From Chloroflexota bacterium (GTDB lineage: Bacteria; Chloroflexota; Dehalococcoidia; Bin125), in assembly GCA_027296805.1 (NCBI GenBank), contig JAPUIR010000341.1, positions 1 through 7,693 of the forward strand: 7,693 bases of DNA, in the 5' to 3' direction. Below the pieces are notes generated by a model, which saw nothing but the letters and a program-made list of their open reading frames with translations, searched no databases and was not told the DNA's origin. Both the position numbers and the translations under genes were made by a program. Positions 1-6,242 of this stretch are shown here, piece after piece. Position 1 is the stretch's first letter, and each line of letters opens with the position of its first letter.

Positions 1-194
1 GTGGCTCCATCCGGAGCCGCAATCGGGGCGGGCCACGGTCTGAGAGCGAACGCGAACGCTCTAGCAGTGGGCTGCGGACCCGCGCGGTCAGCTACGACTT
101 CCGCTACGTAGGCTCCGACCTGCGCTGGATCTTCGCCACCACCGTCGCCAGTGTCGGGGCCGTCCTGGTTATCTGGGTGGCCATCCGCCTCTAG
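1..194 (+). CDS. 3' end of a small tail-anchored membrane protein (partial, unrecognised)
   Basis: The frame that starts at base 3 stays open for 63 codons and ends at TAG 192-194. It has no ATG or GTG start inside the window, so the gene begins to the left. The visible protein has two parts. Residues 1-30 are polar and rich in Arg, Ser, Gly and Glu, and probably disordered. A short YDFRYVGSDLRW segment follows (31-42), then a hydrophobic stretch of about 20 residues (43-62) that ends in Arg-Leu. This is the pattern of a single C-terminal transmembrane anchor with the basic segment in the cytoplasm. Hydrophobicity and a clean stop 18 nt before the convergent fabZ stop argue for a real gene. 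I do not recognise the family and cannot assign a function. Short proteins of this architecture are, from memory, common in Chloroflexota genomes. The other frames here show no protein-like composition. Confidence 0.6.
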   Translation, partial: GSIRSRNRGGPRSESERERSSSGLRTRAVSYDFRYVGSDLRWIFATTVASVGAVLVIWVAIRL

Positions 195-212
195 CAGTCC
201 GCCCGTCTGCGA

Positions 213-671
213 TCAGTCCATCGACTCCGGCTTCTCGACCAGGGCGAACGTCAACTCGCCTGCCGCCGCCGTTTCGCCGTCCACGCTCGCTTCGGCGCGC
301 GCCTTCCCCACCGGCCCGCGCATTCGTGTCAGCGTCACCTCCAGGCGCAGCTGATCGCCGGGCACCACCTGGCGACGGAAGCGGAGCTTGTCGATCCCCG
401 CGAAGAGTCCAAGTTTGCCGGCGTGCTCCGCACCGCTCAGCGCGGCCACGGCACCCACCTGCGCCAGCGCCTCCACGAGAAGGACGCCGGGCATGATCGG
501 GTTGCCCGGGAAGTGCCCCTCGAAGAACCACTCGTTCGCCGTCACGTTCTTGATCCCCACGGCGCTGACGCCCGGCTCCAGATCGATGATGCGGTCGACC
601 AGCAGGAACGGGTAGCGATGCGGGATCGTGTCCATGATGCGCTGAATATCGAAATCGTTGACGGCCGTCAT
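213..671 (-). CDS. fabZ: 3-hydroxyacyl-[acyl-carrier-protein] dehydratase FabZ
   Basis: FabZ removes water from (3R)-hydroxyacyl-ACP to give trans-2-enoyl-ACP in the cytosolic type II fatty-acid elongation cycle. The 152-residue product has normal family length and a single hotdog fold. The N-terminal [13 protein letters not shown] (16-28) is the family signature. The central segment [20 protein letters not shown] carries the catalytic His53 and Glu67, 14 residues apart as expected. I chose the ATG at 669-671 over one ten codons upstream. It follows an AGGAG at 679-683 with a 7-nt spacer, it gives the usual FabZ N-terminus, and it overlaps the stop of the PHP gene as ATGA, implying translational coupling. 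It is the last gene of the rny operon. No other fatty-acid gene is visible nearby, so the link to RNA turnover genes may be only positional. Confidence 0.96.
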   Translation of the reverse strand: MTAVNDFDIQRIMDTIPHRYPFLLVDRIIDLEPGVSAVGIKNVTANEWFFEGHFPGNPIMPGVLLVEALAQVGAVAALSGAEHAGKLGLFAGIDKLRFRRQVVPGDQLRLEVTLTRMRGPVGKARAEASVDGETAAAGELTFALVEKPESMD

Positions 672-1525
672 TCGCTGACTCCTGAGGGGTGCTGGCTCCA
701 CTCGCGCTGGGCGAAGGAGAGGAACGCGTCCACCGCGTCGGACGGCAGCGGCAGGTCGCCCGGCAGGTGCTCGACCTGTTTCGTGCCGTGGTAGTCGGAG
801 CCGCCGGTTGGAACCAGGTGATGTGTGGCGGCGAGCTGCCCAAAGCGCGCGATCTCCTCCGGGCCGTGGTCCTTGTAGTAGACCTCGATGCCGTGCAAAC
901 CCGCGGCCGCCAGCATCGCGATCGCGGCCGGCGGATCGGGCAGGTAGCGGGGGTGGGCGAGCACGGCGACACCGCCCGCGTCCCGGATCAGCGCGACCGC
1001 CTCCGCGGGCGGCAGCTTCTTGCGGGGCGCATCGGCGGGTCCGCCCGTGAAGAGGTAGTGGTCGAAGGCGAGGCTGACATTGTCGATGTACCCGGCTTCC
1101 ACCATCGCGCGCGCCACGTGGGGCCGCCCAACCGCGGCCCGGCCCGCGATCGCCGTGACCCGCTCCCAGGCGAGCGGAAAGCCCAGCCCCTCCAGCTTGC
1201 GTAGAATCTCACGGCCGCGTTCCGCCCGACCGGTTCGGTAGCGTTCGAGCTGAGCCTGCAGGGCCTCGTCGGCGGCGTCGGCGAAATATCCCAGCAGATG
1301 CGCGTCCCCCCCATCGGCGAGGTCCGTGCTGATTTCGATCCCCGCGATGACCTCCACGCCATGAGCGACACCGGCGGCTTGCGCCTCCGCCACGCCCGCC
1401 GTCGTGTCATGGTCGGTCAAGGCCATCACCTCGACGCCACGCGAGGCCGCGAGCGCGACCACGTCGGCTGGAGGCAGCGTGCCGTCGGACGCCGTGCTAT
1501 GGAGATGGAAATCGCCCCGCGCCAT
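668..1525 (-). CDS. PHP-domain metal-dependent phosphoesterase (TrpH / RNase AM-like)
   Basis: The 285-residue protein has the complete PHP metal-site pattern: FHLHS with His7 and His9, Asp14, TDHD (Asp38-His39-Asp40), GIEI with Glu64, AHLLGY with His76, GRPH with His136, LAHP with His191, GIEVYY with Glu214 and GSDYHG (Asp244, His246). This matches the TrpH/YciV branch, whose characterised members hydrolyse 3',5'-nucleoside bisphosphates (pAp) and act as 5'-3' exoribonucleases on short RNAs (RNase AM). There is no polymerase region, so it is not a DNA polymerase PHP domain. The ATG at 1523-1525 gives the canonical [10 protein letters not shown] start. A longer upstream reading would add about 65 residues unlike the family. 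This ATG shares one base with the ymdB stop (TGATG), with GGGAG about 8 nt upstream. Its place after rny and ymdB suggests RNA-fragment or nucleotide clean-up; the exact substrate is inferred. Confidence 0.9.
   Translation of the reverse strand: MARGDFHLHSTASDGTLPPADVVALAASRGVEVMALTDHDTTAGVAEAQAAGVAHGVEVIAGIEISTDLADGGDAHLLGYFADAADEALQAQLERYRTGRAERGREILRKLEGLGFPLAWERVTAIAGRAAVGRPHVARAMVEAGYIDNVSLAFDHYLFTGGPADAPRKKLPPAEAVALIRDAGGVAVLAHPRYLPDPPAAIAMLAAAGLHGIEVYYKDHGPEEIARFGQLAATHHLVPTGGSDYHGTKQVEHLPGDLPLPSDAVDAFLSFAQREWSQHPSGVSE
679..683 (-). promoter_or_regulatory. Shine-Dalgarno of fabZ
   Basis: AGGAG on the minus strand, 7 nt before the ATG at 669-671 and inside the last codons of the PHP gene. 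It supports this start over the ATG 30 nt upstream. Confidence 0.75.
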
Positions 1526-2298
1526 CAGTCCGGCTCCCAGACCCGATCCACCCGCTCGATGGAGAGTGCTTGCCGCGTTGCGTCCTCGATTGTCACCAGC
1601 ACGCCGTTGAGCACGGCCGTCCCCTTCTCCTCCGGCGGCAGTCGCGTGGGGAGACCCGTGCGGAACTTCGCCACGACCGCCGCCGCCTCTGTCCCGATCA
1701 CGGAATCGCGCGCGCCGCACATGCCCAGATCGGTCACGAAGGCCGTGCCCTTGGGGAGCAGCCGCGCGTCGGCCGTGGGCACGTGCGTGTGTGTCCCCAC
1801 GACGGCGGCGACCCGGCCATCCAGGTGCCAGCCGAACGCCTGCTTCTCGGAAGTGGCTTCCGCGTGGAAATCCACCACGATGGCGCTCCCGCCCGTCGCC
1901 GACTCCAGCAGACCATCGACCACGGCAAACGGATCGTCCAGCGGCTCCATGAACGTGCGACCGATCAGATTGAGGACCGTAAGCCGTCCGTCGGACCAGA
2001 CGCCGCTGCCCGGAGCGCCTGCGGGGTAGTTCGCTGGGCGCAGAGCGGGCAACTCCCCTTGCAGGACCTCCACGAACTCCCGCATGGCCCAGGTGTGGTT
2101 ACCACCGGTGAGCACGTCCACGCCGGACTCCAGCAGCTGCTTGGCGATCTTCGCCGTGGTTCCGCGCCCCGCGGCAGCGTTCTCAGCGTTGGCAACGACG
2201 TAGTCGGCGGCGACCTCCTCGCGCAGCGCGGGGAGAAGCGCCGCGACCGCGCCCCGACCTGCCTTGCCCATGATGTCGCCCAGCAAGAGGACGCGCAT
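1525..2298 (-). CDS. ymdB: YmdB-family (TIGR00282) metallophosphoesterase, probable 2',3'-cyclic nucleotide phosphodiesterase
   Basis: The 257-residue protein is a one-domain calcineurin-like phosphoesterase of the YmdB type. Visible metal ligands are Asp8 in LLLGDIMG, Glu39-Asn40 in NAEN, Asn67-His68 in GGNHTW, His145 in VDFHAEATSEK, and His170 and His172 in GTHTHVPTAD. The last two blocks are diagnostic for the family. Bacillus YmdB hydrolyses 2',3'- and 3',5'-cyclic nucleotides, affects the switch between motility and biofilm, and lies directly downstream of rny, as this gene does. Length is normal (about 255-265). The ATG at 2296-2298 lies 8 nt after the rny stop. I see no good Shine-Dalgarno there, so translation probably depends on coupling to rny. 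The stop overlaps the next ATG by one base. Family assignment is very firm; the cellular role in this organism is inferred. Confidence 0.93.
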   Translation of the reverse strand: MRVLLLGDIMGKAGRGAVAALLPALREEVAADYVVANAENAAAGRGTTAKIAKQLLESGVDVLTGGNHTWAMREFVEVLQGELPALRPANYPAGAPGSGVWSDGRLTVLNLIGRTFMEPLDDPFAVVDGLLESATGGSAIVVDFHAEATSEKQAFGWHLDGRVAAVVGTHTHVPTADARLLPKGTAFVTDLGMCGARDSVIGTEAAAVVAKFRTGLPTRLPPEEKGTAVLNGVLVTIEDATRQALSIERVDRVWEPD

Positions 2299-2306
2299 GG
2301 TCTGAG

Positions 2307-3806
2307 CTAGCGAGCGATCTCGGTTGCCCGGGTCTCGCGCAGCACGGTGACACGAATCTGCCCGGGATACTGGAGGGTTTCCTCGATCTGCTTGCTGATA
2401 TCGCGCGCCATCCGCATCGCCTCGAGGTCGTCGACGGACTTCGGGTTGACCAAGACGCGGACCTCGCGGCCGGCCTGGATCGCGAACGACTGCTCGACCC
2501 CCGGGAAGGAGCTGGCGATCTCCTCGAGGGCTCGCAGCCGCTCGATGTAGCGCTCGACCGACTCCCGCCGCGCGCCGGGGCGCCCGCCCGAGATCGCGTC
2601 GGCCATCTGCACGATCACCGCCTCAACGCTGTTCATCTCCACCTCGTCGTGGTGGGCTTCGATGCAGTGTGCGATCGGCTCCGCGAGCTTGAAGCGCCGG
2701 GCCATCTCCCCGCCGATCAGAGCGTGCGTGCCCTCCACTTCGTGGTCGACCGCTTTGCCCACATCGTGCAGCAGAGCGCCGCGCCGCGTGATTTCAGTGT
2801 CGGCGCCGATCTCCGCGGCGATCATCGTGGCCAGGTGAGACGTCTCGACCGCGTGGCGCAGCTGATTCTGGCCGTACGACGTGCGAAAGCGCAGGCGCCC
2901 GAAGGTCTGCAGCAGCGGCTTGGGCAGGCCCGGGCACTTCGCCTCCAGCGCCGCCTCTTCACCTGCCTGCTTGATGATCGCTTCGACCTCTTTGGTCGCC
3001 TTAATGACCTGCTCCTCAATCCGAGCCGGATGAATGCGGCCATCGGCCACCAGGCGGCTGAGGGTCAGCCGTCCGATCTCGCGGCGCACAGAGTCGAAGG
3101 CGGACACCGTGACGACGTCCGGCGTGTCGTCGATGATCAGGTCGCAGCCGGTCGCGGCTTCCAGCGCGCGGATGTTGCGCCCCTCACGCCCGATGATGCG
3201 ACCCTTCATCTCCTCGTTGGGGATCTGGACAGAGGCGACTGTCGTCTCCGTGGTGACCTCCGATGTCACGCGCTGGATCGCCGTAGCGACGATCTTGCGG
3301 GCGCGATCCTCCGCCTCGTCCTTGGCCTTGGCTTCGTAGGCCCGCACGATGCGGTTGGCCTCTTCGCTGACCTCTTCGTCGATCTGGCTCAGGAGGCGCT
3401 CCCGCGCCTCTTCCACACTCAGCCCGGCCACCTTCTCCAGCGCTGCGCGCTGCTCCGAGACGGCTTCCGCGATCTCCGCCAGACGATCGTCGATGCCCTG
3501 TTCCTTGTCGCGGATACGGTCGTCCCGCGAATCGAGGGTCTCGGTCTTCTGGTCGAGGCTGTCTTCGCGGCGCAGGAGGCGCTCTTCCTGCTTCTGGACG
3601 TCGGCACGCTGCTTCTGGACGTCGGCACGCCGCTCGCGGAGATCGCTCTCCAGCTCATCGCGATGCTGCAGATTCTGCTCTTGGGCCTCGATGGCCTTGG
3701 TTTTGGTCTCTTGCTCAGCGTCTCTGAGAATCCGCTCAGCTTCGAGGCGGGCCGGTTCGCGCGGATCCGGCCCACCGCCGAACAGGCGGCGGAGAAATCC
3801 AAACAT
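2307..3806 (-). CDS. rny: Ribonuclease Y (KH and HD domains), apparently without the usual N-terminal membrane helix
   Basis: RNase Y is the endoribonuclease that starts mRNA decay in many bacteria lacking RNase E. The 499-residue protein has a charged coiled coil (about 15-170), a KH RNA-binding domain around GRIIGREGRN (202-211), the block RLRFRTSYGQNQLRHAVE (304-321) with His318, an HD metal site LLHDVGK (His347-Asp348), and a C-terminal region ending ETRATEIAR. All are family hallmarks. Most RNase Y proteins begin with a transmembrane helix. Here the start is MFGFLRRLFGGG and then a charged coil, with no 18-20 residue hydrophobic run. An in-frame TAG 15 nt before the ATG rules out an upstream extension. 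The short FGFLRRLF could be an amphipathic membrane-binding helix (inference). Only a weak AGGT (3817-3820) precedes the ATG. It is the first gene of the rny-ymdB-PHP-fabZ operon. Confidence 0.96.
   Translation of the reverse strand: MFGFLRRLFGGGPDPREPARLEAERILRDAEQETKTKAIEAQEQNLQHRDELESDLRERRADVQKQRADVQKQEERLLRREDSLDQKTETLDSRDDRIRDKEQGIDDRLAEIAEAVSEQRAALEKVAGLSVEEARERLLSQIDEEVSEEANRIVRAYEAKAKDEAEDRARKIVATAIQRVTSEVTTETTVASVQIPNEEMKGRIIGREGRNIRALEAATGCDLIIDDTPDVVTVSAFDSVRREIGRLTLSRLVADGRIHPARIEEQVIKATKEVEAIIKQAGEEAALEAKCPGLPKPLLQTFGRLRFRTSYGQNQLRHAVETSHLATMIAAEIGADTEITRRGALLHDVGKAVDHEVEGTHALIGGEMARRFKLAEPIAHCIEAHHDEVEMNSVEAVIVQMADAISGGRPGARRESVERYIERLRALEEIASSFPGVEQSFAIQAGREVRVLVNPKSVDDLEAMRMARDISKQIEETLQYPGQIRVTVLRETRATEIAR
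3588..3629. repeat. Perfect 21-bp tandem duplication inside the rny coiled-coil region
   Basis: Two identical 21-nt units lie head to tail at 3588-3608 and 3609-3629. In the rny frame each encodes RADVQKQ, giving RADVQKQRADVQKQ at residues 60-73. The unit is exactly seven codons, one heptad, so it lengthens the coiled coil without breaking its register. Absence of any silent differences suggests a recent duplication. Confidence 0.95.
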
Positions 3807-3972
3807 AATGTGTGGTACCTATCTGGCAGCGCGTCATGAACGCAGCAATCGTGTCACTTGTCGCGACGACTTGAAGTATCTGTGCGCCGCTGGTCTTTGG
3901 AGACTACCGGCCCATGGTAAGCCCTCAGCGATCACCGCGCCAAGGCGCGGCCGACGATTGGGGTGCGGAGCG
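3807..3972 (-). promoter_or_regulatory. Intergenic region between recX and rny, probable location of the rny operon promoter
   Basis: This 166-nt gap is the largest between minus-strand genes to the left of recA, so the rny operon promoter is likely here. I could not find a convincing -35/-10 pair. A GATACT at 3877-3882 (minus strand) matches 4 of 6 bases of TATAAT but has no good -35. The side nearest recX holds the hairpin listed separately. No open frame with protein-like composition lies in the gap. Confidence 0.35.
3935..3950 (-). terminator. GC-rich hairpin after recX, possible terminator without a U-tract
   Basis: CCGCGCC at 3935-3941 and GGCGCGG at 3944-3950 are exact reverse complements separated by AA. 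The structure folds as a 6-bp GC stem with a four-base loop (CUUG on the recX transcript). It begins 22 nt after the recX stop. No T-run follows on the minus strand, so it is not a classical intrinsic terminator. It may slow polymerase, protect the recA-recX mRNA 3' end, or be fortuitous in GC-rich DNA. Confidence 0.35.
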
Positions 3973-4590
3973 CTAGTCGTCGTCGCGTTCGTCCCAGGCG
4001 GTTTGCATGGCGGATCGCACTATCTCGTGCGAGAAGCCCCGCCGTATCAAGGCCGCGCTGGTCCGGCGCTGGTACACGGCGTATTCCCCCTGGAAATGAC
4101 GGGCACGCTTCCGGGCCAACGTCAGCGCGTTGGCGTTGTCGTCGATCTCTTCCACCGCCTCCGTCGCCAGCGCGCTGTCGACGCCTTGCGCGATCAGCTC
4201 CGAGCGGACCATGCGGGAGGAACGTGGCCGGCTAAGCGTCCTACCGTCCGCCCACAAGCGAGCGTAGGCACGGTCATTGAGTAGACCGCGACGCTCCATC
4301 TCAGCCAGCGTCTCCTCCACGATCGTCTCGGGGATGCCCCGCCGATTGAGCCGGCGGGCGATGTCGACGCGGCTGCGTGGGCGGGCCGATAGCCAGCGCT
4401 TGGCCGATGTGGACGCGTCGTGCCGCAGCGCTTGTTCGCTCAGTCGGCCAAGGATCGCGCCGTCGATCGCCTGTCCGACCGCCAGCGAACTGGCCAGCGA
4501 GAAGCTGCGATCGCAGCGCAGGATGCTGCCGTCGTCGAACTCCACCTCGACGGAGCGCCCTTGCTTACGGATTTCACTGACAACGGGCAT
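3973..4590 (-). CDS. recX: Regulatory protein RecX
   Basis: RecX binds RecA filaments and limits RecA ATPase and strand exchange. The 205-residue product is all-helical in style, with the repeated RecX three-helix motifs: ARPRSRVDIARRLNRRG (69-85), RGLLNDRAYARLWADGR (101-117), then PRSSRMVRSELIAQGVD (122-138), and a last repeat RTSAALIRRGFSHEIVRSA (176-194). The N-terminal 60 residues form a beta-rich extension, EIRKQGRSVEVEFDDGS, seen in many RecX proteins of Gram-positive type. The C-terminus is acidic (DERDDD). The ATG at 4588-4590 lies 9 nt after the recA stop, and I see no clear Shine-Dalgarno, so it is probably co-transcribed with recA and translated at a lower level. That is the usual way to keep RecX well below RecA. 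Confidence 0.92.
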   Translation of the reverse strand: MPVVSEIRKQGRSVEVEFDDGSILRCDRSFSLASSLAVGQAIDGAILGRLSEQALRHDASTSAKRWLSARPRSRVDIARRLNRRGIPETIVEETLAEMERRGLLNDRAYARLWADGRTLSRPRSSRMVRSELIAQGVDSALATEAVEEIDDNANALTLARKRARHFQGEYAVYQRRTSAALIRRGFSHEIVRSAMQTAWDERDDD

Positions 4591-4599
4591 CGCGGCGGT

Positions 4600-5721
4600 C
4601 TAGGAGGCGGCCTGTTTCGCGGCTTGTTTCGCGGCTTGTTTCGCGGCCTGGGCGTTGATCGGCTCCGGCTCCGTTTGCTCGACCTCCGGCTCGTCGCTTG
4701 CGTCGACGTCGGCGTCGGCTTCGATCAGGCCCGCGGCAACGCGGATCTTCGCCTCGATCTCGGCGGCGATCTCTGAGTTCTCGTAGAGGAAGGTCTTGGA
4801 GTTCTCGCGACCCTGACCGAGCCGCGTGTCTCCGAAGGAGTAGAACGCGCCGGCCTTCTTCAGCACTTCGTACGAGACCCCGAGGTCCACGAGGTCGGCC
4901 TCACGACTGATGCCACGGTGCGGCCCATGGAACATCATGTCGAACTCCGCCACCCGGAAGGGCGGCGCCACCTTGTTCTTCACGATCTTGGCACGCGCCC
5001 GGCCGCCGATGACCCCGTCGGCGTTCTTGATCTGCTCGATGCGGCGCAGTTCGATGCGAACCGACGAGTAGAACTTCAGCGCCCGGCCGCCCGGCGTGAC
5101 CTCCGGGTTGCCGAACACCACCCCCACCTTCTCGCGAAGCTGGTTGATGAAGATCAGGGAGGTGCCAGAGCGCGCGATCACAGCGGTGAGCTTGCGCAGC
5201 GCCTGCGACATCAAACGGGCTTGCAGGCCCATGTGGGAATCGCCCATGTCACCTTCGATCTCCGCGCGCGGCACGAGGGCGGCCACACTATCGATCACGA
5301 TCACGTCGAGGGCGTTGCTGCGTATCAAGGCCTCGGTAATCTCGAGTGCCTGCTCGCCGGTGTCGGGCTGTGAGATCAGCAGGTCATGGATGTTGATCCC
5401 AATCGCTTCCGCGAAATCCGGATCCAACGCGTGTTCGACATCGATGTAGGCGGCCTGCCCGCCGGTCCGCTGCGCGGCGGCGATCACGTGCTGCGCCAGG
5501 GTCGATTTGCCTGTGCTCTCCGGCCCGTAGATCTCCACGATGCGGCCACGTGGGACGCCGCCGATGCCGAGTGCGATGTCGATCCCGAGGCAGCCGGTGG
5601 AGATCGCCTCCACCTTGAGGGATCCGGCGTCCCCCAGCCGCATCACGGCGCCTTCGCCGAATTGCTTCTGGATGTCCGCCAACGCGGATTCGAGCGCCTG
5701 CGCTTTATCTTGCTCTGCCAT
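4600..5721 (-). CDS. recA: Recombinase RecA
   Basis: RecA forms ATP-dependent filaments on single-stranded DNA, catalyses strand exchange and stimulates LexA self-cleavage. The 373-residue protein shows Walker [10 protein letters not shown] (66-74), catalytic Glu96 in VEHALD, Walker B VIVIDS ending near Asp144, loop L1 around [12 protein letters not shown] (154-165), the [17 protein letters not shown] block leading into loop L2, and [11 protein letters not shown] (210-220). The C-terminus is unusual: an acidic stretch (about 334-354), then a low-complexity [15 protein letters not shown] tail. I prefer ATG 5719-5721 to the GTG just before it, because AAAGGTG (5727-5733) is 5 nt from the ATG but only 2 nt from the GTG. 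recX follows after 9 nt. The upstream region carries LexA-type boxes and a hairpin, so SOS induction is likely. Confidence 0.98.
   Translation of the reverse strand: MAEQDKAQALESALADIQKQFGEGAVMRLGDAGSLKVEAISTGCLGIDIALGIGGVPRGRIVEIYGPESTGKSTLAQHVIAAAQRTGGQAAYIDVEHALDPDFAEAIGINIHDLLISQPDTGEQALEITEALIRSNALDVIVIDSVAALVPRAEIEGDMGDSHMGLQARLMSQALRKLTAVIARSGTSLIFINQLREKVGVVFGNPEVTPGGRALKFYSSVRIELRRIEQIKNADGVIGGRARAKIVKNKVAPPFRVAEFDMMFHGPHRGISREADLVDLGVSYEVLKKAGAFYSFGDTRLGQGRENSKTFLYENSEIAAEIEAKIRVAAGLIEADADVDASDEPEVEQTEPEPINAQAAKQAAKQAAKQAAS
4610..4645. repeat. 12-bp tandem repeat encoding the RecA C-terminal QAAK tail
   Basis: Three 12-nt units lie head to tail at 4610-4621, 4622-4633 and 4634-4645. 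The second and third are identical and the first differs at one base; a partial fourth copy (gcctg) follows at 4646. Read on the minus strand they encode the last residues of Rec[13 protein letters not shown], before AAS and the stop. Unit length is a multiple of three, so copy-number change would alter tail length without a frameshift. Confidence 0.92.
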
Positions 5722-5726
5722 CACCG

Positions 5727-5733
5727 CACCTTT
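5727..5733 (-). promoter_or_regulatory. Shine-Dalgarno of recA
   Basis: On the minus strand the sequence reads AAAGGTG, then CGGTG, then ATG. The 5-nt spacing to the ATG at 5719-5721 is acceptable; the GTG one codon upstream would be only 2 nt away. This decides the recA start. Confidence 0.7.
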
Positions 5734-5746
5734 CCGCCGACCCTGG

Positions 5747-5780
5747 AACGCCCGCTATCGTATCGCGCGATAGGGGCGTT
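5747..5780 (-). promoter_or_regulatory. Long hairpin in the predicted recA mRNA leader
   Basis: AACGCCC (5747-5753) pairs exactly with GGGCGTT (5774-5780), and CTATCG (5755-5760) with CGATAG (5768-5773). That is 13 base pairs with one bulged base at 5754 and a 7-nt loop. Nested within it, TATCGCGCGATA (5761-5772) is a perfect 12-bp DNA palindrome that could form an alternative fold or bind a dimeric protein. The hairpin lies between the SOS boxes and the recA Shine-Dalgarno, about 25 nt before the ATG. No U-tract follows it on either strand, so a terminator is unlikely. An mRNA-stability or regulatory element, or a second operator, fits better. Confidence 0.6.
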
Positions 5781-5846
5781 GCGCCGGACCGTCTGCACTT
5801 GTCCCGAACGACGTAATGCTCCGTGGCAATGGTTCGTCGCTGCCTA

Positions 5847-5858
5847 GAACACGTGTTC
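5847..5858. promoter_or_regulatory. LexA-type SOS box 1 (perfect GAAC-N4-GTTC palindrome)
   Basis: GAACACGTGTTC is a 12-bp perfect palindrome matching the GAAC-N4-GTTC core of LexA (DinR) operators known from Firmicutes, Actinobacteria and related phyla. It lies 126 bp upstream of the recA ATG and 65 bp upstream of the divergent DUF167 gene. recA is the classic LexA target, so context and sequence agree. LexA itself is not encoded in this window, so binding is inferred. Confidence 0.75.
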
Positions 5859-5876
5859 GTATTGTCGGCCGACTTT

Positions 5877-5890
5877 CGCACATGTGTTCG
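5877..5890. promoter_or_regulatory. LexA-type SOS box 2 (one mismatch)
   Basis: CGCACATGTGTTCG matches CGAAC-N4-GTTCG at every fixed position except one (C for A). Its centre is 31 bp from that of box 1, about three helical turns, so two dimers could sit on the same face of the DNA. It is closer to the DUF167 start, about 33 bp from its GTG. Confidence 0.55.
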
Positions 5891-5922
5891 GATGATGCAA
5901 CACCCCTGGAAGTTGACAGAAC

Positions 5923-6201
5923 GTGTCCAGCTGCAAGATCGCGGTCCGTGTCACGCCGGGAGCCAAGGAGGATCGGCTGCTGGGCTGGGAGGGGGAGGTG
6001 CTGCGGCTGCGTCTCCGCGCGGCGGCCGTCGAGGGCAAGGCGAACAGCGCGCTGATCAAGTTTCTCGCGGCGTCCCTGGGTCTCCGACAACGAGACGTGA
6101 CGATCGCGCAGGGCAGGGCCAGCCGCCGCAAGCTCGTCGCGATCGCTGGCCTGACGGCCACGCAAACGCGCCGCCGGCTCAACAATTCGATCGGAGAGTA
6201 A
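5923..6201 (+). CDS. DUF167 / YggU-family protein
   Basis: A 92-residue cytosolic protein of the DUF167 (YggU) family, for which no biochemical function is established. Hallmarks are VTPGAK (10-15), the strand-rich GWEGEVLRLRLRAAAVEGKAN (21-41) with the diagnostic VEGKAN, a helix LIKFLAASLGL (44-54), and DVTIAQGRASRRKLV (58-72). The GTG at 5923 is forced: an in-frame TGA at 5914-5916 is only two codons upstream. The Shine-Dalgarno is weak (GGAAG at 5908-5912, 10 nt away). In many bacteria this gene follows yggT in the same direction; here it lies next to yggT on the opposite strand, with the two stop codons 41 nt apart. It is instead divergent from recA and shares the region with the SOS boxes. 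Confidence 0.9.
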   Translation: MSSCKIAVRVTPGAKEDRLLGWEGEVLRLRLRAAAVEGKANSALIKFLAASLGLRQRDVTIAQGRASRRKLVAIAGLTATQTRRRLNNSIGE

Positions 6202-6242
6202 GACGATCAGCGGGGTCCGCCCGGCGCGAGACTATTTCGAGT

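Noticed and set aside
3..18. Inverted repeat GGCTCC-ATCC-GGAGCC at the window edge
   Set aside because: It lies within the partial coding frame, is only 6 bp, has no U-tract and no associated boundary; likely chance in GC-rich coding DNA.
195..242. Search for a terminator between the tail-anchored protein and fabZ
   Set aside because: The 18-nt gap and the flanking ends show no stable stem followed by a T-run on either strand.
169..972. Overlapping minus-strand open frame of 267 codons across fabZ and the end of the PHP gene
   Set aside because: Arg/Pro/Ser-rich low-complexity translation typical of an out-of-frame shadow; fabZ and the PHP gene fully explain the region.
2649..3839. Long open frame of about 396 codons on the plus strand, antisense to rny
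   Set aside because: It mirrors the rny frame in GC-rich DNA. The translation is rich in Arg, Leu, Asp and Ala with no domain pattern, while the minus-strand frame is a clear RNase Y.
3856..3871. Imperfect palindrome ACTTGTCG/CGACGACT upstream of rny
   Set aside because: Two mismatches in eight pairs and no match to a known operator; not distinguishable from chance.
5913..5918. Perfect TTGACA hexamer on the plus strand
   Set aside because: It lies 5 nt before the DUF167 start, so a promoter using it would begin transcription inside the gene, and no -10 follows at 16-18 nt.
6202..6242. Possible bidirectional terminator between the converging DUF167 and yggT genes
   Set aside because: Only a 4-bp CGGG/CCCG stem is visible and no T-run follows; too weak to call.
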